From Daucus carota subsp. sativus (lineage: Eukaryota > Streptophyta > Magnoliopsida > Apiales > Apiaceae): DNA of 64,000 nt. The first letter of the stretch is position 1. Every line of letters starts with the position of its first letter. Below are positions 45,701-57,680 of this stretch, piece by piece. Below the pieces are notes generated by a model that saw only the letters and a program-made list of their open reading frames with translations, had not been told where the DNA came from and did no database searches. A program made the position numbers and the translations under genes. Location: positions 33,283,454-33,347,453 of the forward strand of contig NC_030389.2 of assembly GCF_001625215.2 (NCBI RefSeq). The letters are read 5' to 3'.

Positions 45701-48700
45701 GAAGATTGTGGAGTGGTACAATAACGATGCTTTGTTTGCTTATTTCCATAAATAAAATCATTCAAATTTTTTGACTCTTTATACGCATTTTTCTACAATG
45801 ATGACCAGGTGATATTTGAAGGTGTTTATGCATTGCACCCAGATATCCGAGAATCGCTAGACTTATGGATTGCTGTTGTAAGGATGACCTCTAACATACT
45901 AGAAAGGCTTAGTGATGCTTAATGTTCATTTGGTCCATCTCTTCAAGTTTATTGTTGTGCGAGATGTGTATAAATTAATTGCTTTTCTTACACAGGTTGG
46001 AGGTGTTCATTCACATCTTATCTCTCGAGTTCAAAGAGACAAAAGTAGGGCCGGAAGCTTTATGTCACAGACTGAAATCATGACAACAGTGTTTCCCATG
46101 TTCCAGCAGCACATTGAACCACATCTGGTTCATGCACATGTTAGTTTATTTACAGTTGTTAAGAGTTCCGCTTGCTAATATAAACTGCTAAAGAATCTAT
46201 ATGATACTGCAGGACACTTAAACGTATTTAGTGTTTAACCTTAACTGTTGCAATTTCTTGAATGTCAAGCGTGAAAAGAAGAATACTTGATTTTTGTTTA
46301 AACCAAATCTGTAAATATGTTCAGCAAGAATGTTGTACTGGAATTATTGTACACTCTTTTGTGTCTTGGAGTTGATAAGTCTTTTGATCTCATTGCAGCT
46401 CAAAATAAGGAATGACTTTGATCCTGTGCTATCTCCTGAGAGCTCATTATTTGTATTGAAAAGTAACAAGGAAGTAAGGCAGCTAACTACATTAGTACAT
46501 ATTTCTTCGTTGCATAAGCTGGTATTTCCTTGATAGTCTGCTGACATTTATAGGTGGCTTATCAAGATATATTAAAGATCCTTGATCCTACAAAGATTTG
46601 CAGTTCCGTTCAAAATTTCATTGATATATATTTGAGGCTTTCCGGAATACCTTCTAATAGCCAATTAGCCGAGAGTGATTGCATTCGGGTTAGAATTTGC
46701 GAGGGAAGATTTGCATTGCTGATACGCGAGGTATCGATATATGTATCTAAATTTCTTTGTCTGAGGTCCTTAAGATATTTTTGTAGACGATGCCATCATG
46801 GTATACATTATTATAAATTTGGGTTCCTTACTATGTGTTTTTATTGTTAGCCTATTAGAGAAGGGAATTTCATTATTCAGCCAAAAGTGGATTTTGATAT
46901 TAGCACCAGTACAGTTGCTGGCCTTCTTAATCTTGGGTATGCTGCACTTTTATGGGATAAGCTATATGATTGATCCTTCGAGCACTAAAGTTTATTTTTT
47001 GGTTTTGCTCTGCAACTTATTCTTTCAAAAGCACCAGAGATTCTTAAACCCCTCGAAGAGAAAATTTGTATGTTCAATTATTTCTTCATCTATTTCATCC
47101 TCTTCCCGCTGTCATGTTTATCTATTTGTTTCAGGTATCAAGCTGTAGCATATATTGAAGCATCAGCATACATCTATCAAGATGGAAAGGTTGTAAATTA
47201 AATTGTCAAGGACAAGTATGAACCAGTGGAATTCTCATAATTGAATTAGATGACTTATACTACTGCTTCTTTCTTTTAAGATCGTTTTGATATTATCCCT
47301 TGTTAATAATCATCTAGGATCGTATTTGTACCATCTGGTATTGTGTATTTTCTAAGCCTCCGACCCATTGTTCATAAATGCTGTATTGTTAGCAGGAAAG
47401 TGTTGTTACTGAAATCAGATAATTGTTTGGTAATATTTTTGATATTTACATTAGTTTAGATATAATATAAAAATATAATTTTACATTAGTTTAGATTTAA
47501 TATAAAAAAAATAATGTTTTCGGTGAGGTTTGATAATGAGACCTATAATTGCTTTTCGCAAAGCTGAAAAACAACTTTTTCTAAAAGCATGGGGTACCTC
47601 CTTATTCTGCTTTTGGCTCAGAAAGACTGCTTTTTAAGTTTACGTGCTTTTCACTGAAAAGCTGATTTTGCAAGCTCCAGACAGGGCCCAAGTCTATTTA
47701 GGTAATGTTTGGCATTGCTGTTGGAGACAACGGCAGCAACAGTTTTTTGCTGAAAAGAGGTGAAAAAACTGTTTGCTAAATCTAAAAAAAACTTTTTTGA
47801 ACAGCAGCTCAAAGCTGCTTTTAGGAAAAGTAGGTCCTCCCATGCTTTTACAAATATTTGCTTTTCAGCTTTTGTCGGAAGCAGTCATAGATTTCACTAT
47901 CAAATCTCATCAAAAACATTTTTTTTAATATTATAACTAAAAATATACAAATATAAAAAAAAATACCAAACAACTATTTGATTTCTACAACAGTACTTTT
48001 TTTTACCAGCACTAGGGTCCTATTCTAATACAAACCACTAAAATACAAACTAAATACAAACTAATGCAATTAAGTAGAATGGGAAGGATTTTGGGGTCGG
48101 GGATGGGCCCCGAGGGCCTAAATAGGATCGGGGTGGGGCCTAATAGGACCCGCGGTGGATCGAGTGGGGGTGGGCCCTAGGTGGTTTATATCTATGTTAC
48201 CCGGACTCGGCTAAAAGTGTCCAATATGGATACGGGTCCGAGTGTCGGACTTGGCAATAATTTGAAAATTTTACATGTTGTTGAGTGTCCATACCCATGT
48301 CCGAGTGTCCGACACGGGTACTCGAGGCAAAATGAAGAGTCGGGGTAACATAGATTTATATAGGGAGAAGGTGATGTCAATTAGGGGTGGTTTCTCTTGG
48401 TATGTATTATAGTGATTCTATTTGAGCAATTGCCTATATAATATATACATATGCAAGGTGCTCAATTATTTCATCTATATATTTGTTTATCGACATGGAT
48501 ATAGTGGGATCAGAGTTTGGGCAAGAAATGTAGGCTGTCACTTTTTAATATAGTCTCCACATACTACAGATACAGATTCTACTACGAATCTATGAAAGAT
48601 GATATTAGTCTTCACAGAAGGGCATGTTTTAATACTTAATCTTGGAGCTTACATTTGAAATGTTTGTACATTTTTGACAACTGAAGAATTCTTTATCATT

Positions 48701-50355
48701 TATGGTGGGCGGAGTTTGGGGGGTAGATTGTATGGTGTTCTTTGGGCAAACTATGATTCTTCTATTTATTACTTAGCAGTTGCTCCATTTTTGGTCATTT
48801 TGATTCTCTTTCTTCCCTGAACTAATGTATGACCACTATTTGTGAACACTAAATTATTTGTGAGCCTTGTGCGCGTGAAATGTTCTTACTGAAAAACTAT
48901 TTTATTTGTAGATTCTTATTGAGGTCGATCACCTGCAAGATGTCCCGAGTCCCTACCTGCAGATCAAAGGGGTTAATAGAGAGATTGTGGTAGCTGCTGG
49001 TTTAAAACTAAAGCTGGAGGGTTCATATACCACAAAGGTTGTGCTTAGTGTCATACTCATGTTGCCAGTATTGTCTTTTAACGTTGTTTGGATGCTGTAT
49101 GCTAGTGCAGCCTACATTTTGTTAAGCAACAATTAACCCTTTGCACAGAGTTATCTGCAAATTATTATGGAGAGATTACCGGTACTTGAAAGAAGTGCAA
49201 GTGGCATCCGTAGCCAGCAGGCCGGAAGGTTGCAAGAATTAGTTGATTTTATACAAACTCAGGTATTACTTTATTGTCATGTACAAGTAATTATTCAGTT
49301 AAAACATGCAAACAAGCAAAAACTACACAGTAACGTGAACCTCCGATATTGTTTTATGTTTAGAATAGAATGGAGCTTTGCAGAATTGTTTCTTTGTTAA
49401 GTTCTAGGTAAAATAGTGCATGTCTAAGAGGTTTTCCCTATCTTTTTGTGTTGGGGAAAATGGGCTAAATTGCGGGTGCTATATTACATTTGTGTCTACC
49501 ATTATACGAAAGCTTTTTGAGGAGCCCTGCTTGATGCAACGTGAATCTTATTAGATTGTTTATATGAGGCTAGATACCAATTTTGACCTGGGTTATACTG
49601 ACATCCGACTCGCTTAAGGTTCAAAAGGTAAATATCAAAACCAAAGTTGATGAAATAGACAAATTGAACACTGACTGGAACTCTGCAGAATTCTTATGTA
49701 TACATTTTTAAACTTTTCTGGTTTAAGGATAAACATTAAATTTTTGTAATCTAGCTTAAGTCTAATAGAGAACAACCTAGGAGGTGACAGTAAACTTGTG
49801 AAGAGGTATGAGGTCGGTTTTTCTAGGCGCCTCTTGTCTAACAGTAGCTGAATTTATAGAAACTCACATCAAAACTGATGCTATCTTATTATAATCTTCC
49901 CTATGGCATTTGACCTATGGCACCATGTTTGAATAGCTACTGTAGTCTATTTCTTATGTAGAAGATTTAGCATGATTTATTGTTTGCCATCATTTCCTGA
50001 TATTCCACTGTGATATTGTGATGGACCAACAGGGAAGCAGTACAGCTTCAGAATCTTCACCGAGTCGGGAAGCTTCCCCATTGGAAGGCATTATTGATGA
50101 CATGCAGACAAGAATCAAAAGATTGGAGCGGTGGCAAGCAATTAATACGGCAAATACCATAACTTCTATCTTAAATTTGTTTCGTGTTATATAATTAGCC
50201 ATCTGCATGTATATAGTTAAACCTCTCCTCTTTCTAGCCAAACAGAAAATATTCATCTTATTTTAATCAATTAACTATCCATTCTGCAGGTGCTTTGGAC
50301 TTTTCTAATGTCAGCATTCGTTGGCTATTCTCTCTATCAGCGAAGGCATCAGTGA
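36743..50355 (+). CDS. Two-module uridine kinase-like/CYTH-like protein with C-terminal membrane anchor
   Basis: 26 exons, 952 aa: 36743-36856, 38805-38917, 39015-39141, 39248-39346, 39777-39845, 39983-40117, 40190-40258, 41025-41080, 41204-41363, 41779-41943, 42997-43081, 43354-43587, 43708-43799, 43951-43993, 45191-45348, 45605-45715, 45809-45877, 45996-46139, 46399-46473, 46554-46730, 46851-46936, 47135-47189, 48912-49037, 49149-49262, 50033-50149, 50290-50355. Two P-loops GGPSGSGKT (residues 67-75 and about 521-529) each start a uridine kinase-like domain (VDGTYALH; FEGVYALH), each followed by a CYTH-like domain (IRPKAEFE...LGGLLALGY; IQPKVDFD...VAGLLNLGY). The CYTH ExExK signature is absent, as in plant TTM1/TTM2. 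A coiled segment and the helix VLWTFLMSAFVGYSLYQRR end the protein. It closely resembles an Arabidopsis P-loop protein (I believe At2g01460). Substrate unknown. The last intron has a GC donor. Confidence 0.92.
36921..37640. repeat. Degenerate repeats in kinase-like gene intron 1
   Basis: Variants of TTTGATGAATTACTCGATTGC recur near 36921, 37080, 37226, 37305 and 37620, often with TTCACTTTTAC and CTGATTAG segments between. Confidence 0.5.
39378..39734. mobile_element. MITE in kinase-like gene intron 4
   Basis: 357 bp with terminal inverted repeats GGGCAAGTCCAACATTGTCCT and inverse AGGACATTGTTGGACTTGCTC (one or two mismatches). No ORF. Flanking TTA/AAA does not give a clear target duplication. 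Confidence 0.7.
42476..42655. repeat. Two-copy tandem repeat, kinase-like gene intron 10
   Basis: A unit of about 85-90 bp (GGTCACTTCTGGCTTATTG ... GAGTTTTGACTAGTACA) is repeated; the second copy carries a small extra TTGGTTTA segment. Confidence 0.8.
47424..47972. mobile_element. Foldback MITE in kinase-like gene intron 22
   Basis: About 550 bp with ends TGTTTGGTA and TACCAAACA. Long subterminal arms match in inverse orientation: GTTTGATAATGAGACCTAT near 47530 against the complement of ATAGATTTCACTATCAAATC near 47888. No ORF. Confidence 0.65.
48191..48354. mobile_element. Short MITE in kinase-like gene intron 22
   Basis: 164 bp between TCTATGTTACCCGGACTC and GAGTCGGGGTAACATAGA, flanked by TTTATA on both sides (48185-48190, 48355-48360). 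The interior has GTGTCCGA/TCGGACAC motifs. Confidence 0.65.
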
Positions 50356-51309
50356 TTTCTGTTTACAGTTAGCTAAAGAAATTTTTTAACACGATGACGA
50401 CGACTTTTTCTTTTACATTGACAACGTTTGCCACAGGAAGCCTCGGCGGAATCTGACAACCCTATACAGTTAGTTGACACTAAAGTTGCAGAAATTAAAA
50501 ATTAGTGCTTCTCTGTAATTTTTTGCCACATGTTCACGTGTTCCGCACAGATATTTGGACATGAAATTATATTAGAATTTCCATATTCACATTCATTTCC
50601 CTTTATTTGTTATAGTTGATAATAACTGAGAAATGTTCGAGTTATCGAGTGTACTATATAGAGACCTATTGTAGTAACGTATTTCCCGGTAATACAAACA
50701 CTTACTCGCTTACTATTCCAACTAGTAGTTAATCTTTAAATGAACTAAACTCAGAAAGGACCATGGCCACTACTATTATTTCCTGTGTTCAAATGATGAG
50801 CAAAATGGTTTGCCTATATGAATGACTGATTATCAGTTACCCTTCCATTTATACGTGAATATATGTATACGGCAGCAGGGAATCATTTTGGACGTGAAAA
50901 ATCATGGAATAAAAATCCCGGGATAGGCAATTTAACACTGAATGACATTATAACACCTTCTGTATATAAATAAAAATTTTAGGGTTAAGCTGTTTGACAT
51001 TTTCTTTTCGCTGAACCTATGCTATTAACATTATGCTAAAACTCCGCTTAACTTGCAAGCAAGCAATAACAATACAGGTCCAAGATTACAGAGCCTACAA
51101 TTTCATTTTCATCATTTTGCTTAAAGGCTTGTAACAAAATGGGATATAGGCATGTCCATTAACTAACAGTACAAACTGATCAGTCGCAACTTTATACATA
51201 TAAGCAATTCTACGCTACAAAAGTCAGATATTTCGTAATTAGAAATTTAAAAGATTGCTTTTACAAACAAGAGAAGTGTCTTGAACTCTTGATCCACTTG
51301 GGAAACATT
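50356..51309. other. Convergent intergenic region
   Basis: Holds the 3' UTRs of the plus-strand kinase-like gene and the minus-strand SEC12-like gene. No other gene is visible. Confidence 0.7.
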
Positions 51310-54300
51310 CTACATATCTTCAAGCAGTACTAGGAATTCTAATAGTCTTACATAATACACAGCAATTGCGAGAAATAGTATGAACAGAATGATCCAGAAG
51401 TTCCATCCTGCATCTGAATTAAATTAGGTGGATTAAGAATCTTTCAAAAGAATCCAGTGGAATATATACATGTAAAAATAAATCCTAGACAAATATTACT
51501 CAACACACAAAAGCAAATTGACAGGTTTCCCTTGGAGCTTGGCTCTTTGGTAACTAATTTTTCAGGAAAGAAAAGTGAGAAGATAATGGCTTTTGCATAG
51601 AAGCAGGTTCAAGATGTAAGGACCAGTCGATGCTTTGGAGGGCTTGAAATCTCGAACCTACCATGTAATCAGTGACATTGATCGTGACCTACAAGGCTAA
51701 ATTTCCTGAACTCTGATTCAATGATGGCCAAGTTCCAAGGAAAGTGACACTTAGGTGTGCATACAATATGTTTCTTCGACAGATACTTGTAAATGCTTGC
51801 ATTGCTATGGCAATTACAGTTTCATATACTTGCAACTGTTATGCTACAGCTATTACGTAGTTAAGGAGTACATACCTTTTATCTTCTGATCATTAATTAT
51901 TGTGACCATCTTCTCATCATCAATTAATGTGACTCTTGCACTTGAATCGAAAGATGTGGATAAAAGAGCCCTGTAAATTGACCCATTCATTTTTGGCAAT
52001 CAAGTTCTTAAGGTGTAGTGAATAATACTTTAAAATGTTCTTTCTGTAGAGGGCAATAAAATCATATAAGAACCTCGAATCTTCTGAAAACATCAGGGAC
52101 GTAAGTATGCCTAGATGAGCTTTCTTAATTACACTGTGTACCAGCATACTGCTGGAATTTAAAACTAAAATGTCGCCTTCCATTGTGCCCCTGAAGTTGA
52201 ACAATCAGAACACAGTAAATTATAAAATGAAATGAACTACTAACCATGTCTCATCAAGTGGTATAAAAATTCAAAAAGGATGTATATCTGAGTTTTATTG
52301 TTTGATCAGGCCAGTTTCTTTACCATTATATCTAATAGATAATCTTAAAATATAACCCCCACGTCTGTCCTGAAAAGAAGAACTTTATAGTCTGTATTTG
52401 TCCTTCAATCCAATTTCTTTGAATAATGATTACTAGAGAAGGAAATAAACAAGAAAGAGGAGGGAAATTAATCTTTGTTCTTTGGTTCTAGAGTTTAAGA
52501 CCTATCCAATAGTAACATATGGCGATTCTATATACTGTAATAGAACCAATCTAAAGCCATGGTCTGTAAATCAGGTAGTTTGAAGTATAGGTTATATCCT
52601 CAGAGGCTCAGACAGACATCAAATTGATAGGAATATATAGCCTTGTCAGCGTTTCAGACTATCTTATTTTTTATTTTTTTAAATAATAATGATATCAGCT
52701 GTATTCACCAGATTCTTTATATATCAGATCTAACATAAAGACAGCCAAAACAGGCCCTTTATCTGACAGCCACATTAAGAGATCGTCATCAAGTTATCAA
52801 CATGTAATTCAAGGGAGAACAAAGAACTCTTACACAGCAAGATATTTTCCATCAGCTGAAACACTAAAGGCAGTTATGGAGTCACGAGTGACAAGCTTAG
52901 AGCTGATCCGCTTCCATGATTTAGGCTTCCACGATTTAGCCTTCCACTTCACAATACTTCCACCTTTACCTAAGCAAGAGAAGAAAAAACCAGTGAACTA
53001 CGTAATGTTATATGTATTTCCACAGATGTTTTTTGTTTCCCTTTCAAGAGTAAACAAGTAGAGAAAGGACAAACGTGTACACTTTACCCACCCTTTGAAA
53101 TTAAAAATAAATAGAATAAAGGTTACACATTCCCACGAAACTGTAGGGTTAATATCAGGAAGAAACTTTTTTTTTTAGTACAAAAAGCCACAGGAAAACA
53201 GAGTAGAAACAGTGATGTGTTCAAATACAGATTACCTAAGTCAATTTAGGAAATCCATAAGAGGCTACACAAAATCTACCTAAGTTAATTTGTAACTTGT
53301 CTGTTATGATAAGTGTTGTTCACAATTAACGACTGAAAATTACTTCAGAGCATATAGCAATCGTGTACATATGAATTATAATCTAGAGTTGTATAAATCA
53401 GAGGCTAGTGGCCAAAACATATTTTATTTCTAAGTTAAATCACAATGCAGATGACGAGTCTAGGGTGCTAACTTATCAGTAAAAACATGTAGGGCAATCA
53501 TCTATTATAAAGATAGCCTTTAGATATTTGTTTGTAGTATCTAAGAAGGAATTTTACTGTGTAGTCATGTGTGTGTACAAAAAACCCAACAGACTGGCAA
53601 TAATGAATTTAAAAAAAAAAAATGACTCGCAATAATATAATCTCAATGACAAGAAAAAGCCTGATCTACTGGACAAAAGGAAGAAGTCTGCCAAAGTGAT
53701 ATTTACCTTGCATTGCTGTAACATACAGAATTTGATGGTTATTATCAAGACTCTGTGAGAATTTGCAGAGAACAAACTGCTCATCCTGGTGCAACAAATA
53801 AGATATATCACGTATTTGAAACTGAGCTAAAGAGAAAAGGTTGAAGGGAAAGGTAAGATTACAAAAAGAAATCGTAACTATAATATACTCAGTGTAAAGT
53901 CTTAATACACATATGTTATGTAATTGTATGAATCCAGCGATTCTTAATTCATCCTGAGGTGCTACCAGTCAATTCATTGACCAGAATAATGTTGCCAATA
54001 TATTTCAATAAAAGCACACATAAGTTTTAATAGATCTGATAAATTCTTTATGTAAATTGTAAGCCATCAGACACGTAAGACAGCAATCCTGGTTCTAAGA
54101 GTCGTATACTTTATCTTTTCCCATTTGAAAAGACTATGTAAATATTGCCAAACCTTTTTTGTCTTCAAAGATGCTATAGGAGCTGATGATGCAATATCCC
54201 AAACCCTACCAGGGCCACTACTTCCAACAGAAGCGAGAAATCTTCCATCGGGGCTGCAAGATGACAAAATGATATCAATTTTTTTTCAACTGAATTATAT

Positions 54301-56694
54301 TTCCAAGATTCAAGATATCAGAATCAAACAATTTAAGTTGAAATAACTGTTAACCTGAAAGCCAAATCCTTCACTGAGGCATGAGCACCAGACTCGTCTA
54401 GAATGCTATCCATAGTAGGCCACTTGAAAACCCTCAATTTTCCATCCTGTACTGTAACAAGATTAAATCATGAACACATATAGTTTTCCTAAATAAAGAG
54501 GTTAGCTTGCTTCCGCTGTTCAATTTTATTGTCTTAAAATAACATCATAATGCAGTAAATTACACTTTGCCTTTTCCAACATTTCACAGTCCCCCATATG
54601 TATTTTTCAATGTTAGCAACTAACGCAGCAGGTGAGTGCAAACATAACAGGAACAACGAATCCTACCTCACCACCAGTTGCAAGTACAGATCCTTCCTCA
54701 TTAAAGGTAAGTGCCAACTGTCGTCCAACATCTTCTAGTTGTTTAAAAATTTTCTCAGATGATTTCGGACTCCACCCGTGAACACCGTCTCGCTCTATGG
54801 CTTCCCATTCATACCATCTATACAAGTAAATAGTAATAATCAATGTTACTCTGAAATATATGTGCACTTTAAGAAATTTGGGTAGATTAAACCACAGAAA
54901 ATTAATTTTAAGGTTTAAAATGACATGATTATTTTTGTACATAAAATTACTACACAGAAAAGACATAAATTGTAAATGATCAAGGGGATGTTGCAAAATT
55001 AATACAGATACTTACCTACAGCTTTTCGGCATTGAGCACATAACGCCTTCTCCCTTAGGGTGTACAGCCATTCTAGAAGGCAAATCAGCCCCAGTACCAA
55101 GCTCTGCCACCTTAGAAGCAAACAGTTCATACTTAGTCCCGTAAAACCAGAGTCTGATGTACTCTTATTATCAACGATGACTAGTCAGTGTCAAAAATCA
55201 ATATATTTAAGTATATAAATATAGTTATCAAACAAAGGGAGACTCATGCTAAAAGTAAAGAAGCAGCTTGTGGCCTTAATTTGCTTATTTTGCAGAAAAC
55301 AGCATTTTATAGATTGTAATACTCCATGTTTCATAAGGGAACATGAAGAAAATTTCAGAAACAGAAGCTAAGGTTTACAAATACATGCACGGACATCTTA
55401 TATGGGTAATCCCCTGGTGATCTAGCAGCATCTTATGACAACAATGATTGTCTTTGCTCTTTTTATAATGGTCATAACATAGTTTTCTTCCAATAAGATC
55501 ATGCCTTATTTGCACATTACAAGGTTGAATCTAAAAATTCAAACTCAGGATTTGTAAAGCCCTTTAGTGTATTGAGCATCTCCAACCCTGCAAAACCCTT
55601 ACTTAATAATTTACTTGGTATGCCAAAAACAAAATTTATAGATAATATGTAAAAATTTCAACACTCCAATGTACAAAACCCTTGTCTATAATTATAGTCA
55701 ACCCCTTACTGTTAGACTATATTTGTCGAACGTATATAGACCTATAGTGAAATGTCACGTCATCTGTATTATATTAAAATAATATATTATATTAATAACA
55801 ACTTGAAAAATAAACAACATACCATTTTTTTTTGTCATAATAACATACTATATTTAAAACATAACAAATCATTATAACTTATTCCATTGAAGCGCAATGT
55901 CTTACAAATTCAGCAAATTTTACAAAATTATTATTATATATTATTTTAGCCAACTAATTTAGCTAAAACAGTGGGAGATGCTCATAACTTGCACAATCCC
56001 ATGTTCAAAACTAATTAACATTATTAATTAGTTAGCTTTATCGCAAATTCTAAAGATAAATTTATATACAATCCACCCTTTTGAATTAAACAGTATCCTA
56101 CAAAAACATTGTAACAAGAAAGTTCATTCAATTTACCTACTCTTGTTTAAGAACTTTTCCTCAATTTACATGCATATTACGAAACAGATCAATCTGCATG
56201 CAACAATTATTCTCAATGTACTCGCAATATATGAATATAGACAATAATGTCATAGGAACACATACAGGGTGATCAGAGAGGGATTTAGTGTTGGGATCAA
56301 ACTGTGATATTAAAAGGGCATTGGGGATGCCGATTCTGCCCTCGCCACCACCGCCGGAGAGAACCACGTGCCTGGTGGGTTTTATGGACGGCGGAGATTC
56401 CTCGACGGCAACATCATCATGATCACGATCATCTCGAGAGTTGGTATGATCATGGTGAGACTTGGTTTGAGGATCATCATTATTATCATGCTGAGACTTG
56501 ATTAGAGGATCATCATCATGATCATGTTGAGGCTTGGTTAGAGGATCATTATCATTAATATCATCATCATGTTGAGATTTGGATGGAGAACCATGATCAT
56601 GATCATGATCGTGATCATCTGCAGAATTGATTAGATTGAGGGGGAGCCAAGAAGATCCGTACAAAGGGACGCCATAAACCTTGTTGTAGACCAT
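51310..56694 (-). CDS. SEC12-like WD40 protein with C-terminal membrane anchor (PHF1/STL2P-type)
   Basis: Ten exons, 463 aa: 56694-56266, 55110-55016, 54817-54667, 54446-54355, 54253-54154, 53785-53707, 52969-52834, 52190-52074, 51970-51876, 51407-51310. The start MVYNKVYGVPLYGSSWLP, then HVVLSGGGGEGRIGIPNALLI and GADLPSRMAVHPKGEG are hallmarks of plant SEC12-like proteins. WD40 blades follow (LALTFNEEGSVLATGGEDGKLRVF; SPDGRFLASVGSSGPGRVWD; FSVSADGKYLAVG). A single helix (WNFWIILFILFLAIAVYY) near the C-terminus would anchor it in the ER. SEC12 is the exchange factor for SAR1 in COPII budding; the relative PHF1 aids phosphate transporter exit. Which one this is cannot be decided here. Residues 25-95 form a His/Asp-rich insert with 12-residue repeats, making it longer than PHF1 (about 400 aa). 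Confidence 0.9.
55574..55983. mobile_element. MITE in SEC12-like gene intron 1
   Basis: About 410 bp between GAGCATCTCCAACCC and GTGGGAGATGCTC. It has the same terminal GAGCATCTCC as the elements at 60973-62077. Confidence 0.65.
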
Positions 56695-57680
56695 TATCTT
56701 GTTCTACGGATTCGGACACACAGATTCATGCGTGATTGTTTGAAATGTATGTATGTACTTGTGTTTCAGGGTGAACACATCCATTAAAAAAAAATTATTT
56801 CATCAAATCATATCTGTACCGGAAATCCTTTTTTAAACACCAGACACTATTATTTTATTCAAATATAAATCAATTTCTGATATAGAATTATAGATATAGT
56901 CGTCTTTTTCAAATCTAGTTGACAATATATAATTAATTCCATTCATATTAATAATAATAAATTATTTATTAAAATTAATCATATGTTTGTCATGTTATTT
57001 GAGAAAAAAATTGACACGAAATTTAGAATACACGTAAAATTAATTACTAAAATACGAAAAAAACGACATGTGACAAGTGACAATCTACACGCGATTAAAT
57101 ATCACAGAAAATAATAATCTTAGATGTCTAAACCGTGGACGGATCTGATACATCATACAAAATATAGTACAATTTTTTCCGTTATAAAATAACACAATAG
57201 TTCCCGGAATAAAATGTTATTGTTTTACGTGGACTATATGTGTAAATTTAGCGTAATACTAAAAATAAGATAATCATATTAAAAAAATTAAATATCTGAT
57301 GTATAAATAAGAAAAATTAATCATATTTTATATACAATGTATCTTTCAAGGTTTAAACTTTTTCTATCAAAAAAAAAGTTTAAACTTATGTTGCACAGGA
57401 TTAAAATGAAAATTTTGTGGTAGCATATTATTTATCTACCAAAAAAACAATTGGACATCAGCCCAGAGATAACTCCAAACCAGCCCATCTTCTCCCCCAT
57501 GCAACCACATAAAAGACTCATCCCAGCCCATAAACCCACATAAACCCTGCAAAAACCCTCAAGTCTAGAACCTTCTCCCCTCTCCACAACCCCAGAGTTA
57601 AAACATTTGGCTTGAAAAGAAAAAAGACATTTGGCTCATTTTTAGCACACAATTGAGGGCTATTCTCTACAACAGCAGCA
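56695..57680. promoter_or_regulatory. Divergent promoter region, SEC12-like and Cpn10 genes
   Basis: 986 bp between two divergent start codons. It must hold both promoters; I could not single out core elements with confidence. Confidence 0.55.

Noticed and set aside
45406..45765. 119-codon minus-strand ORF
   Set aside because: Antisense to exon 16 and its flanking intron; no motif.
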